Part shown: one piece after another, positions 16,717-25,800 of the stretch
How positions within the stretch are numbered: the first letter of the stretch is position 1
Layout of the letters: every line of letters starts with the position of its first letter
Assembly: GCA_964503885.1 (NCBI GenBank)
Contig: CAZDCD010000003.1
Span: forward strand, 1-64,000
Direction: 5' to 3'
Source of the DNA: CAZDCD01 sp964503885
GTDB lineage: Bacteria > Bacteroidota > Bacteroidia > Bacteroidales > UBA10428
Length of the DNA: 64,000 nt
Position numbers and translations under genes: made by a program
Notes under the pieces: generated by a model
What the model was told of the DNA's origin: nothing
The model's input: only the letters and a program-made list of their open reading frames with translations
The model's database searches: none

Positions 16717-18828
16717 TTACAGATTCATTTCTAGGGCATTATCATCAATGACCGAATGCACCTTAATGCCTCTTGCAGAACATGCCGATGTGAATTTTTT
16801 TATGTACTTTCTGCTGTTTGATGAATCAAGGATCAGCATCCTGAAATCAAATTCACTGGTAAGTGCATCAATCGAAACGTTTGCATTATCTGCCAAAATA
16901 ACGCAATCGGCCCTTAATTTTGAAGTGTTCCTACATGCAAGTACTGCATTGCCACCGATCCAGACACCTTTTATACCGGGCATGCAAAAATAACAGATAC
17001 CCCTGTCCGATAGCAGCCAGAATGGTTCAGTAATTTCGGGAACAGAATCTTTCACGGAATTTACAAAGAGGGTGTTGCCGGCAATACCGTTTTTTATCAA
17101 GCAGTTGTTTACGGCAAACACGAATCTTTTGTCGTGGATGTCAGGAAAAGTATGAAGCGTTAACGCCTTTTTACCGCTGATCATGCACAGCGCCGAATAT
17201 CCTTTTGTGTTGAACACAACGAATTTTTTTGTGGTATAACCTGAAATGCTACTTATTGTATTCAACAGTAAGAATACCCACAGTATGGTAAGAGAACCCA
17301 TAAGGATCCGCGGATGCCTTACTACAATGAATATTGCGAACAAAAACAGAACTCCGTAAAGCATTAAAACTTCGTACTGATTCATGTTAATATGATCAGC
17401 GTGTCCCCAGGAAATGTTTTCGACAAGTCCCACGCAGAAACCCGTAAATTTGATCACGACAATAGTGAGTTTTGCAAGCCAGGCAAGAGTGACGTGAAAT
17501 GCACCCAGCACGATAATACCCGCCGCAAGGTAAATAATTAGTGTAACCAGTGGAATTACAAACAGGTTGGTCACCCAGAAAAGCATAGGGAACTGGTGAA
17601 AGCAATATATGCTTAGTGGTGCGGTACCCAGTTGTGCTGAGATGGAAACGGTAAGCAACAACCAGATCTTATCAGCCAGCCAGTTTTTAAGGACCAGCAG
17701 GGAGTAAATTCTGGGTTGAAAAAAAACAATGCCGGTTACGGCAAGATAAGAGAGCTGAAATCCGGTTTCAAAGACCTGCATGGGATTGAAGAGAAGAAGA
17801 AAAAAGGCAGAAACCGCAATGGTATTGTAAATATCGGATTGCCTGTTTATTCCCGTGCCTGCCTGGATTACCGAAAACATAAATGCTGCTCTGACCACCG
17901 AAGGCCTGAGGCCTGCTATGCACGCAAATGTCCAGAGAACAAGAACAATAATTGCCGTTCTGAAGAATTGCCCGTACCGGAACCTAAAGAGCAGCTTAAG
18001 AAGGCTGTTCAGCAGGACATAAATAATTCCTACATGAAGTCCGGAAATCGCCAGCACATGCATTGCGCCGGCTGCGGCATAAGACCTGGTGATCTCACCC
18101 GGCATATCGTTGCGCAGCCCAAGGGTCAGCGCAGACAGAACAGCCAGTTCATCTCCCTTTAATCCGTTTCTCTTATAAACAGTCAGAATGTCATCCCTGA
18201 GTCTTGCCGAGAATGTTCTGAGATTCTTCATTCTTCCGCATATAAACCACCTGTCTTCGGGAATATAGGCCTGCAGAACGATACCCCGGTTTGCCATCAG
18301 TTTGCGGTAATCGAACTCCTGCGGATTTGAAGGACCTTTTATCCCGGATAACCTGGCCCTGAAAAACACCAGATCGCCTTGTTTCAGTTTTTCAGTTGAT
18401 CCGCTCGCGGCAAAAGAGGTAAGTATCTTAACCGGTCTTTGCAAAGGCATACTATCGTAGATTTCAACAGTCTTTATCACAACACGTACCGAGTGGTCTC
18501 TCTTACGGGGATATTCAAAGACAACGGCTTTCGCATTGATTTCCTTACCAATAAGACAGGTTTCCGATATCATCCGGGATTGATGTGCTTTCACCAGAGA
18601 CAACCCTGAAAGAAATAAAAACACATTCAGCATAATGCCATAGTACCACCTGAAAGAGTATTGCGCGGCGAGCCTGTAAAACAATGGCAGGAGTATTCCA
18701 ACCAGAAAAAAGAGAGAAAGGGTTATCCAGAGGTTAATACCGGGCATGCAGGAAAAAACGATCCCGGTAAGGAAGGGTATTAAAAGCCTGACAAACGGAC
18801 AATAACGCAATTGTAAGGTAAATTGCAT
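16717..18828 (-). CDS. comEC: ComEC/Rec2 family DNA-uptake channel
   Basis: A 703-residue polytopic membrane protein. An N-terminal DUF4131-like soluble segment (about 90-200) is followed by the Competence domain, with MHVLAISGLHVGIIYVLLN at about 253-271 and GLRPSVVRAAFMF soon after. The family carries single-stranded DNA across the inner membrane during transformation. The C-terminal 150 residues lack the HxHxDH metal site of the metallo-beta-lactamase-like domain seen in long ComEC proteins, as is usual in Bacteroidota. It stands alone; no other competence gene is in the window. Confidence 0.88.
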   Translation of the reverse strand: MQFTLQLRYCPFVRLLIPFLTGIVFSCMPGINLWITLSLFFLVGILLPLFYRLAAQYSFRWYYGIMLNVFLFLSGLSLVKAHQSRMISETCLIGKEINAKAVVFEYPRKRDHSVRVVIKTVEIYDSMPLQRPVKILTSFAASGSTEKLKQGDLVFFRARLSGIKGPSNPQEFDYRKLMANRGIVLQAYIPEDRWFICGRMKNLRTFSARLRDDILTVYKRNGLKGDELAVLSALTLGLRNDMPGEITRSYAAAGAMHVLAISGLHVGIIYVLLNSLLKLLFRFRYGQFFRTAIIVLVLWTFACIAGLRPSVVRAAFMFSVIQAGTGINRQSDIYNTIAVSAFFLLLFNPMQVFETGFQLSYLAVTGIVFFQPRIYSLLVLKNWLADKIWLLLTVSISAQLGTAPLSIYCFHQFPMLFWVTNLFVIPLVTLIIYLAAGIIVLGAFHVTLAWLAKLTIVVIKFTGFCVGLVENISWGHADHINMNQYEVLMLYGVLFLFAIFIVVRHPRILMGSLTILWVFLLLNTISSISGYTTKKFVVFNTKGYSALCMISGKKALTLHTFPDIHDKRFVFAVNNCLIKNGIAGNTLFVNSVKDSVPEITEPFWLLSDRGICYFCMPGIKGVWIGGNAVLACRNTSKLRADCVILADNANVSIDALTSEFDFRMLILDSSNSRKYIKKFTSACSARGIKVHSVIDDNALEMNL

Positions 18829-19014
18829 AACCGATTTCGCCTAAAGTTATCCGGTATAAAAATAATAAAGTTTTATTCAACACAGTCACCCGTTCCGAAA
18901 ATTTTGATCCGGATTATGCATCCCGGGTGAATCGACCGGGATTAATCACAGATGTCCAATATCATATTCACCCTTCAATCTCATGCAAGCTGAACAAAAA
19001 TATCACATGACTTT

Positions 19015-19043
19015 TTTGGGTTAGAGATTTATTGATAAATTTG
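19015..19043 (+). promoter_or_regulatory. Promoter of the DHOD-like gene (TTTG / TAAATTTG)
   Basis: TTTG at 19015-19018 and TAAATTTG at 19036-19043 with a 17-base spacer, 46 bases before the start at 19090. Confidence 0.55.
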
Positions 19044-19089
19044 TCAACTCAACAGCCTAAACATAACTCTGAACAATAAACATAAAAAC

Positions 19090-20103
19090 ATGACAGACTT
19101 AAAGACGAAATATCTGGGACTGGAATTGAGAAATCCTGTAATTTTAGGTGCAAGCAACCTGGTGACGAAGATCGACAACCTGAAAAAAGCCGAAGAGGCA
19201 GGTGCAGCAGCAGTGGTATACAAGTCGCTTTTTGAAGAGCAGATTCAGCTTGAATCCGCTCAGCTCGATGACGAACTCGAAGAATATACAGAAAGGCACG
19301 CAGAAATGGTTACGCTTTTTCCCAACCTGCAGCATGCAGGTCCTGAAGAACACCTTATGAATCTGCGCAAAGTAAAGGAAAGCCTGGGAATACCGGTTAT
19401 TGCAAGCTTAAATGCAATCTATAAAGAAACATGGGTTGAATATGCGCAGCTCATTGAAGAAACGGGTGTTGATGCGCTTGAGCTAAATTTTTATGCCGTA
19501 CCCAGGGATATGGTACTTGACGGGAGAAAGATAATCGAGACCGAGGTTGAAGTGCTCAAAGCTATAAAATCTAAAGTTAAGCTGCCTGTGAGCGTGAAGC
19601 TGAGTCCTTTCTATGCCAATCCGCTGAATATTATCGGCCAGATGGATAAGATCGGGGTTGACGGGTTTGTATTGTTTAACCGGTTATTTCAGCCTGATAT
19701 TGATATCAACAGGGAAATGCATTACACACCTTACGGGTTGAGTAATCCCGAAGACAACAGGCTTGCACTTCGCTTTGCCGGATTGCTTTACGGAAATATC
19801 AAAGCCAGGATATGCAGCAACACAGGCATATTTACAGGAAATGATGTGGTGAAGATGATCCTGGCTGGGGCAGATGTTGTTCAGGTGGTGAGTACGGTGT
19901 ATAAAAACAAGATCGATTACCTGTCCGTTATCCTGTCTGATTTGCAGAAATGGATGGAATCAAAAGGGTATGGTAAACTCTCGGAATTCAGGGGCAAACT
20001 TTCGAACAAAAACATCAACGACCCATTCGTTTATAAACGCGCCCAGTATATCGATCTGCTGATAAAATCGGATGAGATATTCAAAAAATACCCAATGGTA
20101 TAA
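19090..20103 (+). CDS. Dihydroorotate dehydrogenase-like protein
   Basis: A 337-residue TIM-barrel flavoprotein of the DHOD-like group. It begins TDLKTKYLGLELRNPVILGASN, the usual substrate-side opening, and has PVSVKLSPFYAN (about 172-183) and a C-terminal FMN phosphate-binding region (ARICSNTGIFTGNDVVKMILAGADVVQVVS). It lacks clear features that would identify true PyrD: no pyrK or other pyrimidine gene is nearby and the active-site base region is divergent. It is therefore better called a paralogue of unknown substrate. Monocistronic. Confidence 0.85.
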   Translation: MTDLKTKYLGLELRNPVILGASNLVTKIDNLKKAEEAGAAAVVYKSLFEEQIQLESAQLDDELEEYTERHAEMVTLFPNLQHAGPEEHLMNLRKVKESLGIPVIASLNAIYKETWVEYAQLIEETGVDALELNFYAVPRDMVLDGRKIIETEVEVLKAIKSKVKLPVSVKLSPFYANPLNIIGQMDKIGVDGFVLFNRLFQPDIDINREMHYTPYGLSNPEDNRLALRFAGLLYGNIKARICSNTGIFTGNDVVKMILAGADVVQVVSTVYKNKIDYLSVILSDLQKWMESKGYGKLSEFRGKLSNKNINDPFVYKRAQYIDLLIKSDEIFKKYPMV

Positions 20104-20508
20104 TCGGGGTACATGCATCATTTTGTTTATTACCTTGTCCGGTCAGTAACATGGTTATAATTTCCATGTTTTGAGAATAATTATGCAACACCAAAGCAGA
20201 TCAGATTCCGGTATTCAGGATAGGGCGTGATATGATCTCACAGCCAAAAGGTAACGGGAATAAAACGGAACGCATTGCCAAATCCGGAATTCAACCGGTG
20301 AATGAGGCTGTGGGATGAAGATAGGCATAGCAAATGTATAAAAAATGTACCTTTGCAACATTGATAACAATACTCTGCAAATACTGTATTTCCCGACGTT
20401 GCTCCAAAATGCCCGGTTACCGGGAGTGATCTTCGGATTGCTCCGGGCAGTATTATCTTGCCTTATTCCACAAATCAATATTCAGGTATTCATTAAATTT
20501 CTTTACTT
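20104..20508. other. Intergenic region with structured candidate 5' UTR
   Basis: No gene seen. A TACCTTTG -7 box (20348-20355) would start a transcript near 20362, about 147 bases ahead of the NAD-binding protein at 20509. Inside that leader is a strong hairpin (separate entry). The first 240 bases show nothing recognisable. Confidence 0.5.
20410..20449 (+). promoter_or_regulatory. Structured hairpin with cUUCGg tetraloop in a 5' leader
   Basis: CCGG-G-AGTGATC (20420-20431, one bulged G) pairs with GATTGCTCCGG (20436-20446) around a C(TTCG)G tetraloop. TGCCCGG (20410-20416) can instead pair with CCGGGCA (20443-20449), opening the hairpin base. Alternative pairings in a long leader suggest a cis-acting RNA, but no known riboswitch is recognised. 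Confidence 0.45.
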
Positions 20509-21144
20509 ATGAAACAACATAAAAATATCGCCATCATTGGGGGAACCGGAAAAACAGGAAGTTACCTGGTAGCGGAGCTTCTGAAACAGGGCTACAAAGT
20601 AAAAATGCTGGTGAGAAATCCGGAAAAATTGCAGGTTTATGACCCCGCACCGGAAATTGTGCAGGGCAATGCCCGGGATTACGCCTCGGTAAGTATGCTG
20701 CTGAAGGATTGCGATGCAGTGATCAGCACCCTGGGACATACTAAGGGTGAAGAACCTATATTCAGTAAAGCTGCAGGACATATCATCAAAGCAATGAGCG
20801 AATATGGTATCCGTCGTTACATTGTGGTTGCAGGTCTCGGGGTAGATGCTCCGGACGACAGGAAAGATTTCAGGACCAGGATCCAGACCCGGTTCATTCA
20901 CCGGTTTTTTCCGAAAATTGCTGCCGATCATCAGAAAGAGTTCGACATGCTTATGAACAGCAATATCGACTGGACCATGATACGGCTTCCTTTCGTGAAA
21001 CTGATTCCTGCATCGGGTGAGTTGAAAATCAACACCCTCACCTGTCCCGGTAAACATGTCAGCGCCGAAAGCCTGGCGCAATTTATGGCAGCGCAGATCA
21101 CAGACCGGAACTATATCAGAAAAGCGCCTTACATTTCGAACTGA
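20509..21144 (+). CDS. NAD(P)-binding protein, NmrA/BLVRB-like atypical SDR
   Basis: A 211-residue single-domain Rossmann protein. It has the cofactor loop IIGGTGKTGSYL (9-20) and an Arg that suggests NADP preference (MLVRNPEKL, about 33-41). It lacks the classical YxxxK catalytic pair, as in NmrA-like sensors and biliverdin-reductase-B-like proteins. It may be a redox sensor or a reductase of small quinone-like compounds; the sequence does not say which. The long structured leader upstream is unusual for such a protein. A weak terminator follows. Confidence 0.8.
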   Translation: MKQHKNIAIIGGTGKTGSYLVAELLKQGYKVKMLVRNPEKLQVYDPAPEIVQGNARDYASVSMLLKDCDAVISTLGHTKGEEPIFSKAAGHIIKAMSEYGIRRYIVVAGLGVDAPDDRKDFRTRIQTRFIHRFFPKIAADHQKEFDMLMNSNIDWTMIRLPFVKLIPASGELKINTLTCPGKHVSAESLAQFMAAQITDRNYIRKAPYISN

Positions 21145-21173
21145 GATCCGGGAAATACGATTAAAAATGATTC

Positions 21174-21222
21174 AGGCTGTCTTAAATGTCTCCTGTAACA
21201 CAAATCACTGAGACAGCCTTTG
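21174..21222 (+). terminator. Possible terminator after the NAD-binding protein
   Basis: A perfect 9-bp inverted repeat AGGCTGTCT (21174-21182) / AGACAGCCT (21211-21219), with a 28-base loop and a short TTTG tail. The loop is long and the T-run short, so efficiency is doubtful. Confidence 0.4.
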
Positions 21223-21300
21223 TCCACCATATCCCAAAGCAAGAATACGTTCCATACCGGCCTGATTTTTAGCTATCCGGTAAAGCCAACCTGAAAAATA

Positions 21301-23280
21301 CTATTCCCTGTTGAGCCATACCTTCATTCTGCCAACACCCCTGTTCGACCATGCATAATAAGGTATCAGTACAAAATCGGTCGGATCTTTTTTTGGTTCG
21401 CCTGAATTTATATCATATTCACTTGCAAGAATATGACCCCTGATCGTATTCACACCACCCAGAAGGGTGTTCTTTTTTCGTACGATCAGGACGGTATTAT
21501 CAGATATTGTGAGTTCGTCAAAATGTAACGGATTATCGATTTCTTCGGCGCAGTATACAATCGGACCATATTCCAGGGCGACCCGGTTCCTGTTTGCTTC
21601 TACTTTTTCATTGGTGATTACTTCTCGGACCCTCATCTGCAGAGAATACCCGACAAGATCGCCTTTCTTCCATTTTCGGGTGATCTCCACATAGCCGTTC
21701 CTGATTGCCGGTTTTATGCTGATACCATTGACTGTCAGGATCACATCCGACCGTGTATCTTTAATATAGGCATAAAGGTCACCCGGAACCGGCCTGTTAT
21801 TTGCCCAACCCGGAACGCGGAGCTTCAGGGTAAAATGACTTTCTTTATTAGGATTTACAGCAATTTCGATGCGTCCGTCCCAAGGATAGCCGGTTTTCTG
21901 GGTTAATTCCACCTGACTAGTGTTCAACCGGACTGTAGCCTTGCTTGAAACAAACAGATTAATGAACACGCTGTCATTGGCTGTTGCATAGATCATCCCG
22001 GGTATGGAAGGGATGAATCGGATAAGGTTTGTCGGGCAGCAGGAGCAGTCGAACCACGATTGCCGGGTACATGAGCCCTGGTTAAATGCATAGTTACCAT
22101 CGGCTTCCAGCGGGTTGGCATAGAAAAACATCTTCCCGTTGATCGAGATTCCTGAGAGCATACCGTTATAAAGCGTCCTTTCCACAATATCATAATATTT
22201 CGAATTACCTGTTAAAAGAAACAACCTGTAATTCCAGTATATACTGCCGATTGCAGCACATGTTTCAGCATAAGCTGTAAGATCGGGCAGCTCATAATCG
22301 TCGCCGAAGGATTCTCCTTCGTGCCGTGAACCTATCCCCCCTGTAATATACAATTTACGGTATACCATGTTTTCCCATAGGATACCCACTGCTTTCCTGT
22401 AAGCTGTATCATCATATAGCGCTGCAATATCGGTCATCCCGCCATACATATACACGGCACGAACGGCATGCCCGGTAACCTCTTTCTGACGGATTACAGG
22501 GATATGATCCTGGTTATATGCCCCATATAATTCATGGCCTTCTGCGTTTCCCCGCTGATCGAGAAAAAACTTCGCCAATTCAAGATATTCTCTTTTGCCG
22601 GTTATGCGGAAGAGCTTGATCAGTCCCGTTTCAACAATCTGGTGACCGGGAATATTCGTGTTCTTACCCGGCCCAAAAGTCCTCACCAGAAGGTCGGCAT
22701 TTTTGCATGCGATGTCCAGTAAATCGCGTTTTCCGGTAGCAAGGTAATGGGCTGATGCAGCTTCGAATAAATGCCCGCTGTTGTATAGTTCATGACTTGC
22801 CTCCAGGTTTTTCCATCTGCCACCCGGCTTCACCCATGGAGCAGGTGGTTTGAGTGGATTTATAGTTTTCCAGGTAGTCAGATAACCATCCTTTTCCTGC
22901 CCGATGGCAATTATGCCGATGACAGTATCGAGATAGGCTTCGAGTTGGCTATCGGGTGAGCTGAAAAGGGAATACGATGCCCCTTCAACGATCTTATAAA
23001 GGTCGGTATCGTCAAAAGGCATTGCCCCTTTTGTTTCGCCTTTTTTCTTACCTCCGGCAACCAGAAAATTATCCATACGTCCTTCATTCCGACATTTCAT
23101 AAAGGCATGCCGTATGGTCGTTTGTTGTAATGTCCTGATCACCGGCAGCCAGAAGCTGTCCGTCAGTGTCACCTGTGCTACTCCAACAGGTATCACAGGG
23201 TAATCGTGTATTTCAGAGGGGCGTTCGTTACATCCTAAAAATATAAAGGGGATAATAAATGTCCTGATCACTGATTTCAT
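21301..23280 (-). CDS. GH127 family glycoside hydrolase (beta-L-arabinofuranosidase type), lipoprotein
   Basis: A 659-residue (DUF1680) glycoside hydrolase. The start at 23280 gives a lipoprotein signal peptide with the lipobox FLGC (Cys17); the upstream frame extension is not credible. The active-site set of GH127 is complete: Glu323 (GESF) as candidate acid/base, Glu339 and Cys341 (YAETC), and Cys414/Cys415 (CSCCPTN). These match the zinc-cysteine site described for Bifidobacterium HypBA1, where a Cys is the nucleophile. The likely substrate is terminal beta-L-arabinofuranose in plant glycans or glycoproteins. No SusC/SusD pair or other glycan gene adjoins it, so it is not in a visible polysaccharide utilisation locus. 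Confidence 0.9.
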   Translation of the reverse strand: MKSVIRTFIIPFIFLGCNERPSEIHDYPVIPVGVAQVTLTDSFWLPVIRTLQQTTIRHAFMKCRNEGRMDNFLVAGGKKKGETKGAMPFDDTDLYKIVEGASYSLFSSPDSQLEAYLDTVIGIIAIGQEKDGYLTTWKTINPLKPPAPWVKPGGRWKNLEASHELYNSGHLFEAASAHYLATGKRDLLDIACKNADLLVRTFGPGKNTNIPGHQIVETGLIKLFRITGKREYLELAKFFLDQRGNAEGHELYGAYNQDHIPVIRQKEVTGHAVRAVYMYGGMTDIAALYDDTAYRKAVGILWENMVYRKLYITGGIGSRHEGESFGDDYELPDLTAYAETCAAIGSIYWNYRLFLLTGNSKYYDIVERTLYNGMLSGISINGKMFFYANPLEADGNYAFNQGSCTRQSWFDCSCCPTNLIRFIPSIPGMIYATANDSVFINLFVSSKATVRLNTSQVELTQKTGYPWDGRIEIAVNPNKESHFTLKLRVPGWANNRPVPGDLYAYIKDTRSDVILTVNGISIKPAIRNGYVEITRKWKKGDLVGYSLQMRVREVITNEKVEANRNRVALEYGPIVYCAEEIDNPLHFDELTISDNTVLIVRKKNTLLGGVNTIRGHILASEYDINSGEPKKDPTDFVLIPYYAWSNRGVGRMKVWLNRE

Positions 23281-23814
23281 GACTGTATTGATTTTGTAAG
23301 GATATCCGTAAAATAGTTCTGCATGCTTGCAGTATTCGTGCCGGAAGTTATTTAAAAAATAACTGTTTACCAAGATTTTTCAGAATTCACAAACAATCGG
23401 TACATTCAACCCGGATATCCGGAATACTGGCAAAAAAAAACCCGGGAAACTCCTCCCGGGAAATTCACTCCACTCGTTAAACCCTCTTAGAAATGAATGA
23501 TTAACCTAATCCAACTAAACCCAAAATTCTAACTATGAAAAACAATGAATTCTTGTGTAAATGTAGCATGCAATATTCGTTGATTCAAACTTTTTATGAT
23601 GATATCGCTTATCACAGGTTAGTGATTTTCATCATTGATCTTTTTATTGATTTTCAAAATATAACACGCTTTTCCTTTTCAGGATTGGGCTCCTGTTTAC
23701 CGGCTCTATCTCAGGTCTCCTTTCCGGCAAGCCACACCGGTAATATATCCCTTTCCTAAAAGAAAGAGCAGAAAAAAATGCGAATCTGCTATCACCTGCA
23801 TTACCGGAAACTTT
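23281..23814. other. Intergenic region with minus-strand terminator
   Basis: No credible gene. One plus-strand open frame (23535-23759) follows a leader-like AT-rich run but has no recognisable protein content. The notable element is the GC-rich hairpin plus T-run for the minus strand at 23432-23460. Confidence 0.5.
23432..23460 (-). terminator. Strong minus-strand intrinsic terminator
   Basis: On the plus strand, AAAAAAAAA (23432-23440) is followed by CCCGGGA (23441-23447), a 6-base loop and TCCCGGG (23454-23460). Read on the minus strand, this is a perfect GC-rich stem followed by nine T. The nearest upstream minus-strand gene (gerW-like) ends 355 bases away, so the terminator may close that long 3' UTR or an independent small RNA. 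Confidence 0.85.
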
Positions 23815-24207
23815 TTATCCTTTACCGGGCTTTTCCTTAGCTGATTCCTCCTGTTTGCTCTTCATTTCTGTGACCTTTTCAATAAGATCGGGTACTTTGT
23901 CGATCAGATCACTCAGCCCCTTTTTATTGTTGGCTGGAATAAATGAGATCTCGTCGCCTTTGGTGACCAGAAATCCGACCGGGGAGACACCGATTCCTGC
24001 GCCGGCACCCAAGCCTTTGCCTTTGCCCTTGTGCCTGGGATCATCGCCTTCGCCGTTTCCTCCGCCAAAACCAAGTCCTACACGAATCACCGGTTTACAG
24101 GTGAACGGTCCCATCTGAAATTCTTCACCTAGTATGGTTTCAGTACTTGCCATACTTTTTACCTGGCTTGCCAGTTTTTCCAATAATTGTTCAAAATTTG
24201 TTTCCAT
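23815..24207 (-). CDS. GerW/YtfJ family protein
   Basis: A 130-residue protein of the sporulation family GerW (B. subtilis YtfJ): an N-terminal helix, LGEEFQMGPFTCKPVIRVGLGFGGG, a glycine-rich region (about 45-75, with KGKGKGLGAGAGIGVSPVGF) and a charged C-terminal tail. In Bacillus the family is needed for germination. Bacteroidota do not sporulate, so the role here must differ; many non-spore-formers carry homologues, often with a DUF2953 partner, as here (11 bases upstream). The tail of about 35 residues is Lys/Glu rich. Confidence 0.85.
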   Translation of the reverse strand: METNFEQLLEKLASQVKSMASTETILGEEFQMGPFTCKPVIRVGLGFGGGNGEGDDPRHKGKGKGLGAGAGIGVSPVGFLVTKGDEISFIPANNKKGLSDLIDKVPDLIEKVTEMKSKQEESAKEKPGKG

Positions 24208-24218
24208 GATTACATGAT

Positions 24219-24740
24219 TTATCGGTTAAACATAAAATATCTGATTGTTATAAAGATTATCCTGAATAATTGTGTATAGACTATTAAGCATATATTGTTT
24301 TCTTCGTTAAAATTCACCGAAATATTAATTTTTTGGCTATTTATAAGGCCTGTCACCGGATAAAGTTGAGCATTCAGCGGAAAATCACCGCTGTCAAAAT
24401 CCCATTTCAGTTTTTTCAACCGGAATGTCTGCAGGATCCTTACCGGAAACCAAAGCCTCTTCAGATTAACAGTTTTCCTTTTTCCACTTTTCAGTTCTTT
24501 TTTGTCTTTTTTTCTGTGTTGTGCTGCATTAAAACTACCTTTTATCCTGAATCTCAGAAAGAACACCGTATACCATATTCCCCACGTTTCGTTTCGTTTT
24601 CCCAGTCTCAAACTAAAAATTCCGGGAAACCTTACAAAATACTTATCGCTATACGTATTGATGTGCAGTGTAATTGGCACAACAACCAGGTACACTATAA
24701 TTGCGGTAATCGAAAGCAATATGACAAGTCCTGCGCTCAT
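24219..24740 (-). CDS. DUF2953-like membrane protein (YtfI-like)
   Basis: A 173-residue protein starting at ATG 24740, with one N-terminal transmembrane segment (about 3-25) followed by a basic soluble domain. Its position just upstream of the GerW-like gene, the single N-terminal anchor, and the beta-rich soluble region containing LKKLKWDFDSGDF all fit DUF2953, whose B. subtilis member ytfI neighbours ytfJ. Similarity is judged by eye and is weaker than for its partner. Probably the membrane anchor of a two-protein complex, by inference from the conserved pairing. Confidence 0.65.
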   Translation of the reverse strand: MSAGLVILLSITAIIVYLVVVPITLHINTYSDKYFVRFPGIFSLRLGKRNETWGIWYTVFFLRFRIKGSFNAAQHRKKDKKELKSGKRKTVNLKRLWFPVRILQTFRLKKLKWDFDSGDFPLNAQLYPVTGLINSQKINISVNFNEENNICLIVYTQLFRIIFITIRYFMFNR

Positions 24741-24944
24741 GTTCTGTTCTTCAAAAATTACAGGATCAAAGCTAAGAACTGTATGAAGCATATAAAAGCA
24801 GAACTAGGCAAGCCCCGAGATAAATCAGGTAAATTGCTTCTGATAACCGGTAAATATTCTGCTAAGAGATCAGGAGTTGAATTCAATCAGGAAGCGATGA
24901 AAAAAATTTCCGGTAAATGGTACATGAAATGCATAACACAACCT

Positions 24945-25673
24945 TTAGTTGCGGCGTTTACCTGTTTTTTTCTGGTCAAGCATCCATGCATACAATTCGT
25001 CCATCTCATAAACCCACTGTATGGCATGACCTTTCCCTTCAAACCGTGTAAATTTCACATTTCCACCGCATTTGTTCAGTTTCTTCACAAGTTTTTCTGT
25101 CTCGGAAACCGGTACCAGGTTATCATCGCCGCTGTGAAACGCCCATACCGGTATCTGGCTTAAGTTACATACCTTTTTTTCATCTCCTCCCCCGCAAAGG
25201 GGCATCACTGCAGCGAACCTGTCAGGGTATTCCATTGCGGTATTCCATGCGCCATAACCTCCCATGCTCATTCCGGTAAGGTAAATCCGTAACGGATCGA
25301 TCCGGTATTTCGAGGTAAGCTCTTTTAAAAGAGGCCCAAACCAGTTTTCGCTGCTCCATGATTTTCCAGCCGGGCATTGGGGCGAAACAATGATGAAATC
25401 GAATTTTTTGCCTTTATCAACCAGGTATGGCGGTCCGTATGCCTTAATTTTATTGAGGTCAGTTCCTCTCACAGATGCCCCGTGAAGATAGATCATCAGG
25501 GGAAAATCTTTTTTCCACGAGCCTGCATATTCATCGGGGAGGTAGATCAGGTAAGGATAAGAAACCTCCTTTTTTTCAGGTTCGTCTGCTTTTCTTCCTA
25601 TAATCAGAAGAATAAGTAAAGAAATCAGGGAGATAATGAGAATCCCAAGGGAACCGCTTTTATTAATGTTCAT
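24945..25673 (-). CDS. Alpha/beta hydrolase, CE1-like or prolyl-oligopeptidase-like esterase
   Basis: A 242-residue esterase starting at ATG 25673 (the preceding TTG is less likely). An N-terminal hydrophobic segment (about 8-26) serves as signal or membrane anchor. The nucleophile Ser136 lies in GMSMGGYG, Asp183 or Asp184 in SGDDNLVP, and His216 in GKGHAIQW, completing the triad. The oxyanion region is LHGAS (63-67). It resembles feruloyl/acetyl-xylan-esterase-like proteins common in Bacteroidota, but the substrate is not known. Envelope-located. It lies between the GerW pair and the VWA gene on the same strand, with gaps over 120 bases. Confidence 0.82.
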   Translation of the reverse strand: MNINKSGSLGILIISLISLLILLIIGRKADEPEKKEVSYPYLIYLPDEYAGSWKKDFPLMIYLHGASVRGTDLNKIKAYGPPYLVDKGKKFDFIIVSPQCPAGKSWSSENWFGPLLKELTSKYRIDPLRIYLTGMSMGGYGAWNTAMEYPDRFAAVMPLCGGGDEKKVCNLSQIPVWAFHSGDDNLVPVSETEKLVKKLNKCGGNVKFTRFEGKGHAIQWVYEMDELYAWMLDQKKTGKRRN

Positions 25674-25800
25674 CAATTGGATGTTATGGCGTATTCATTT
25701 GCAAAGTTGTACATCATTGCCTCTGTATTCGGGTATCTACATGGCCATTTAAATAATGCGTTTTTTTTGGCAATATTGTCCGGGACAACCAAAAAAGGTA

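Noticed and set aside
23535..23759. Small plus-strand frame preceded by an AT-rich leader like those before SusC genes
   Set aside because: The protein shows no SusC or other recognisable content, and the leader likeness is superficial.
24333..25163. A 276-residue plus-strand frame across the DUF2953-like and esterase genes
   Set aside because: Rich in Cys, Phe and Lys, with no domain; it overlaps two better-supported minus-strand genes.
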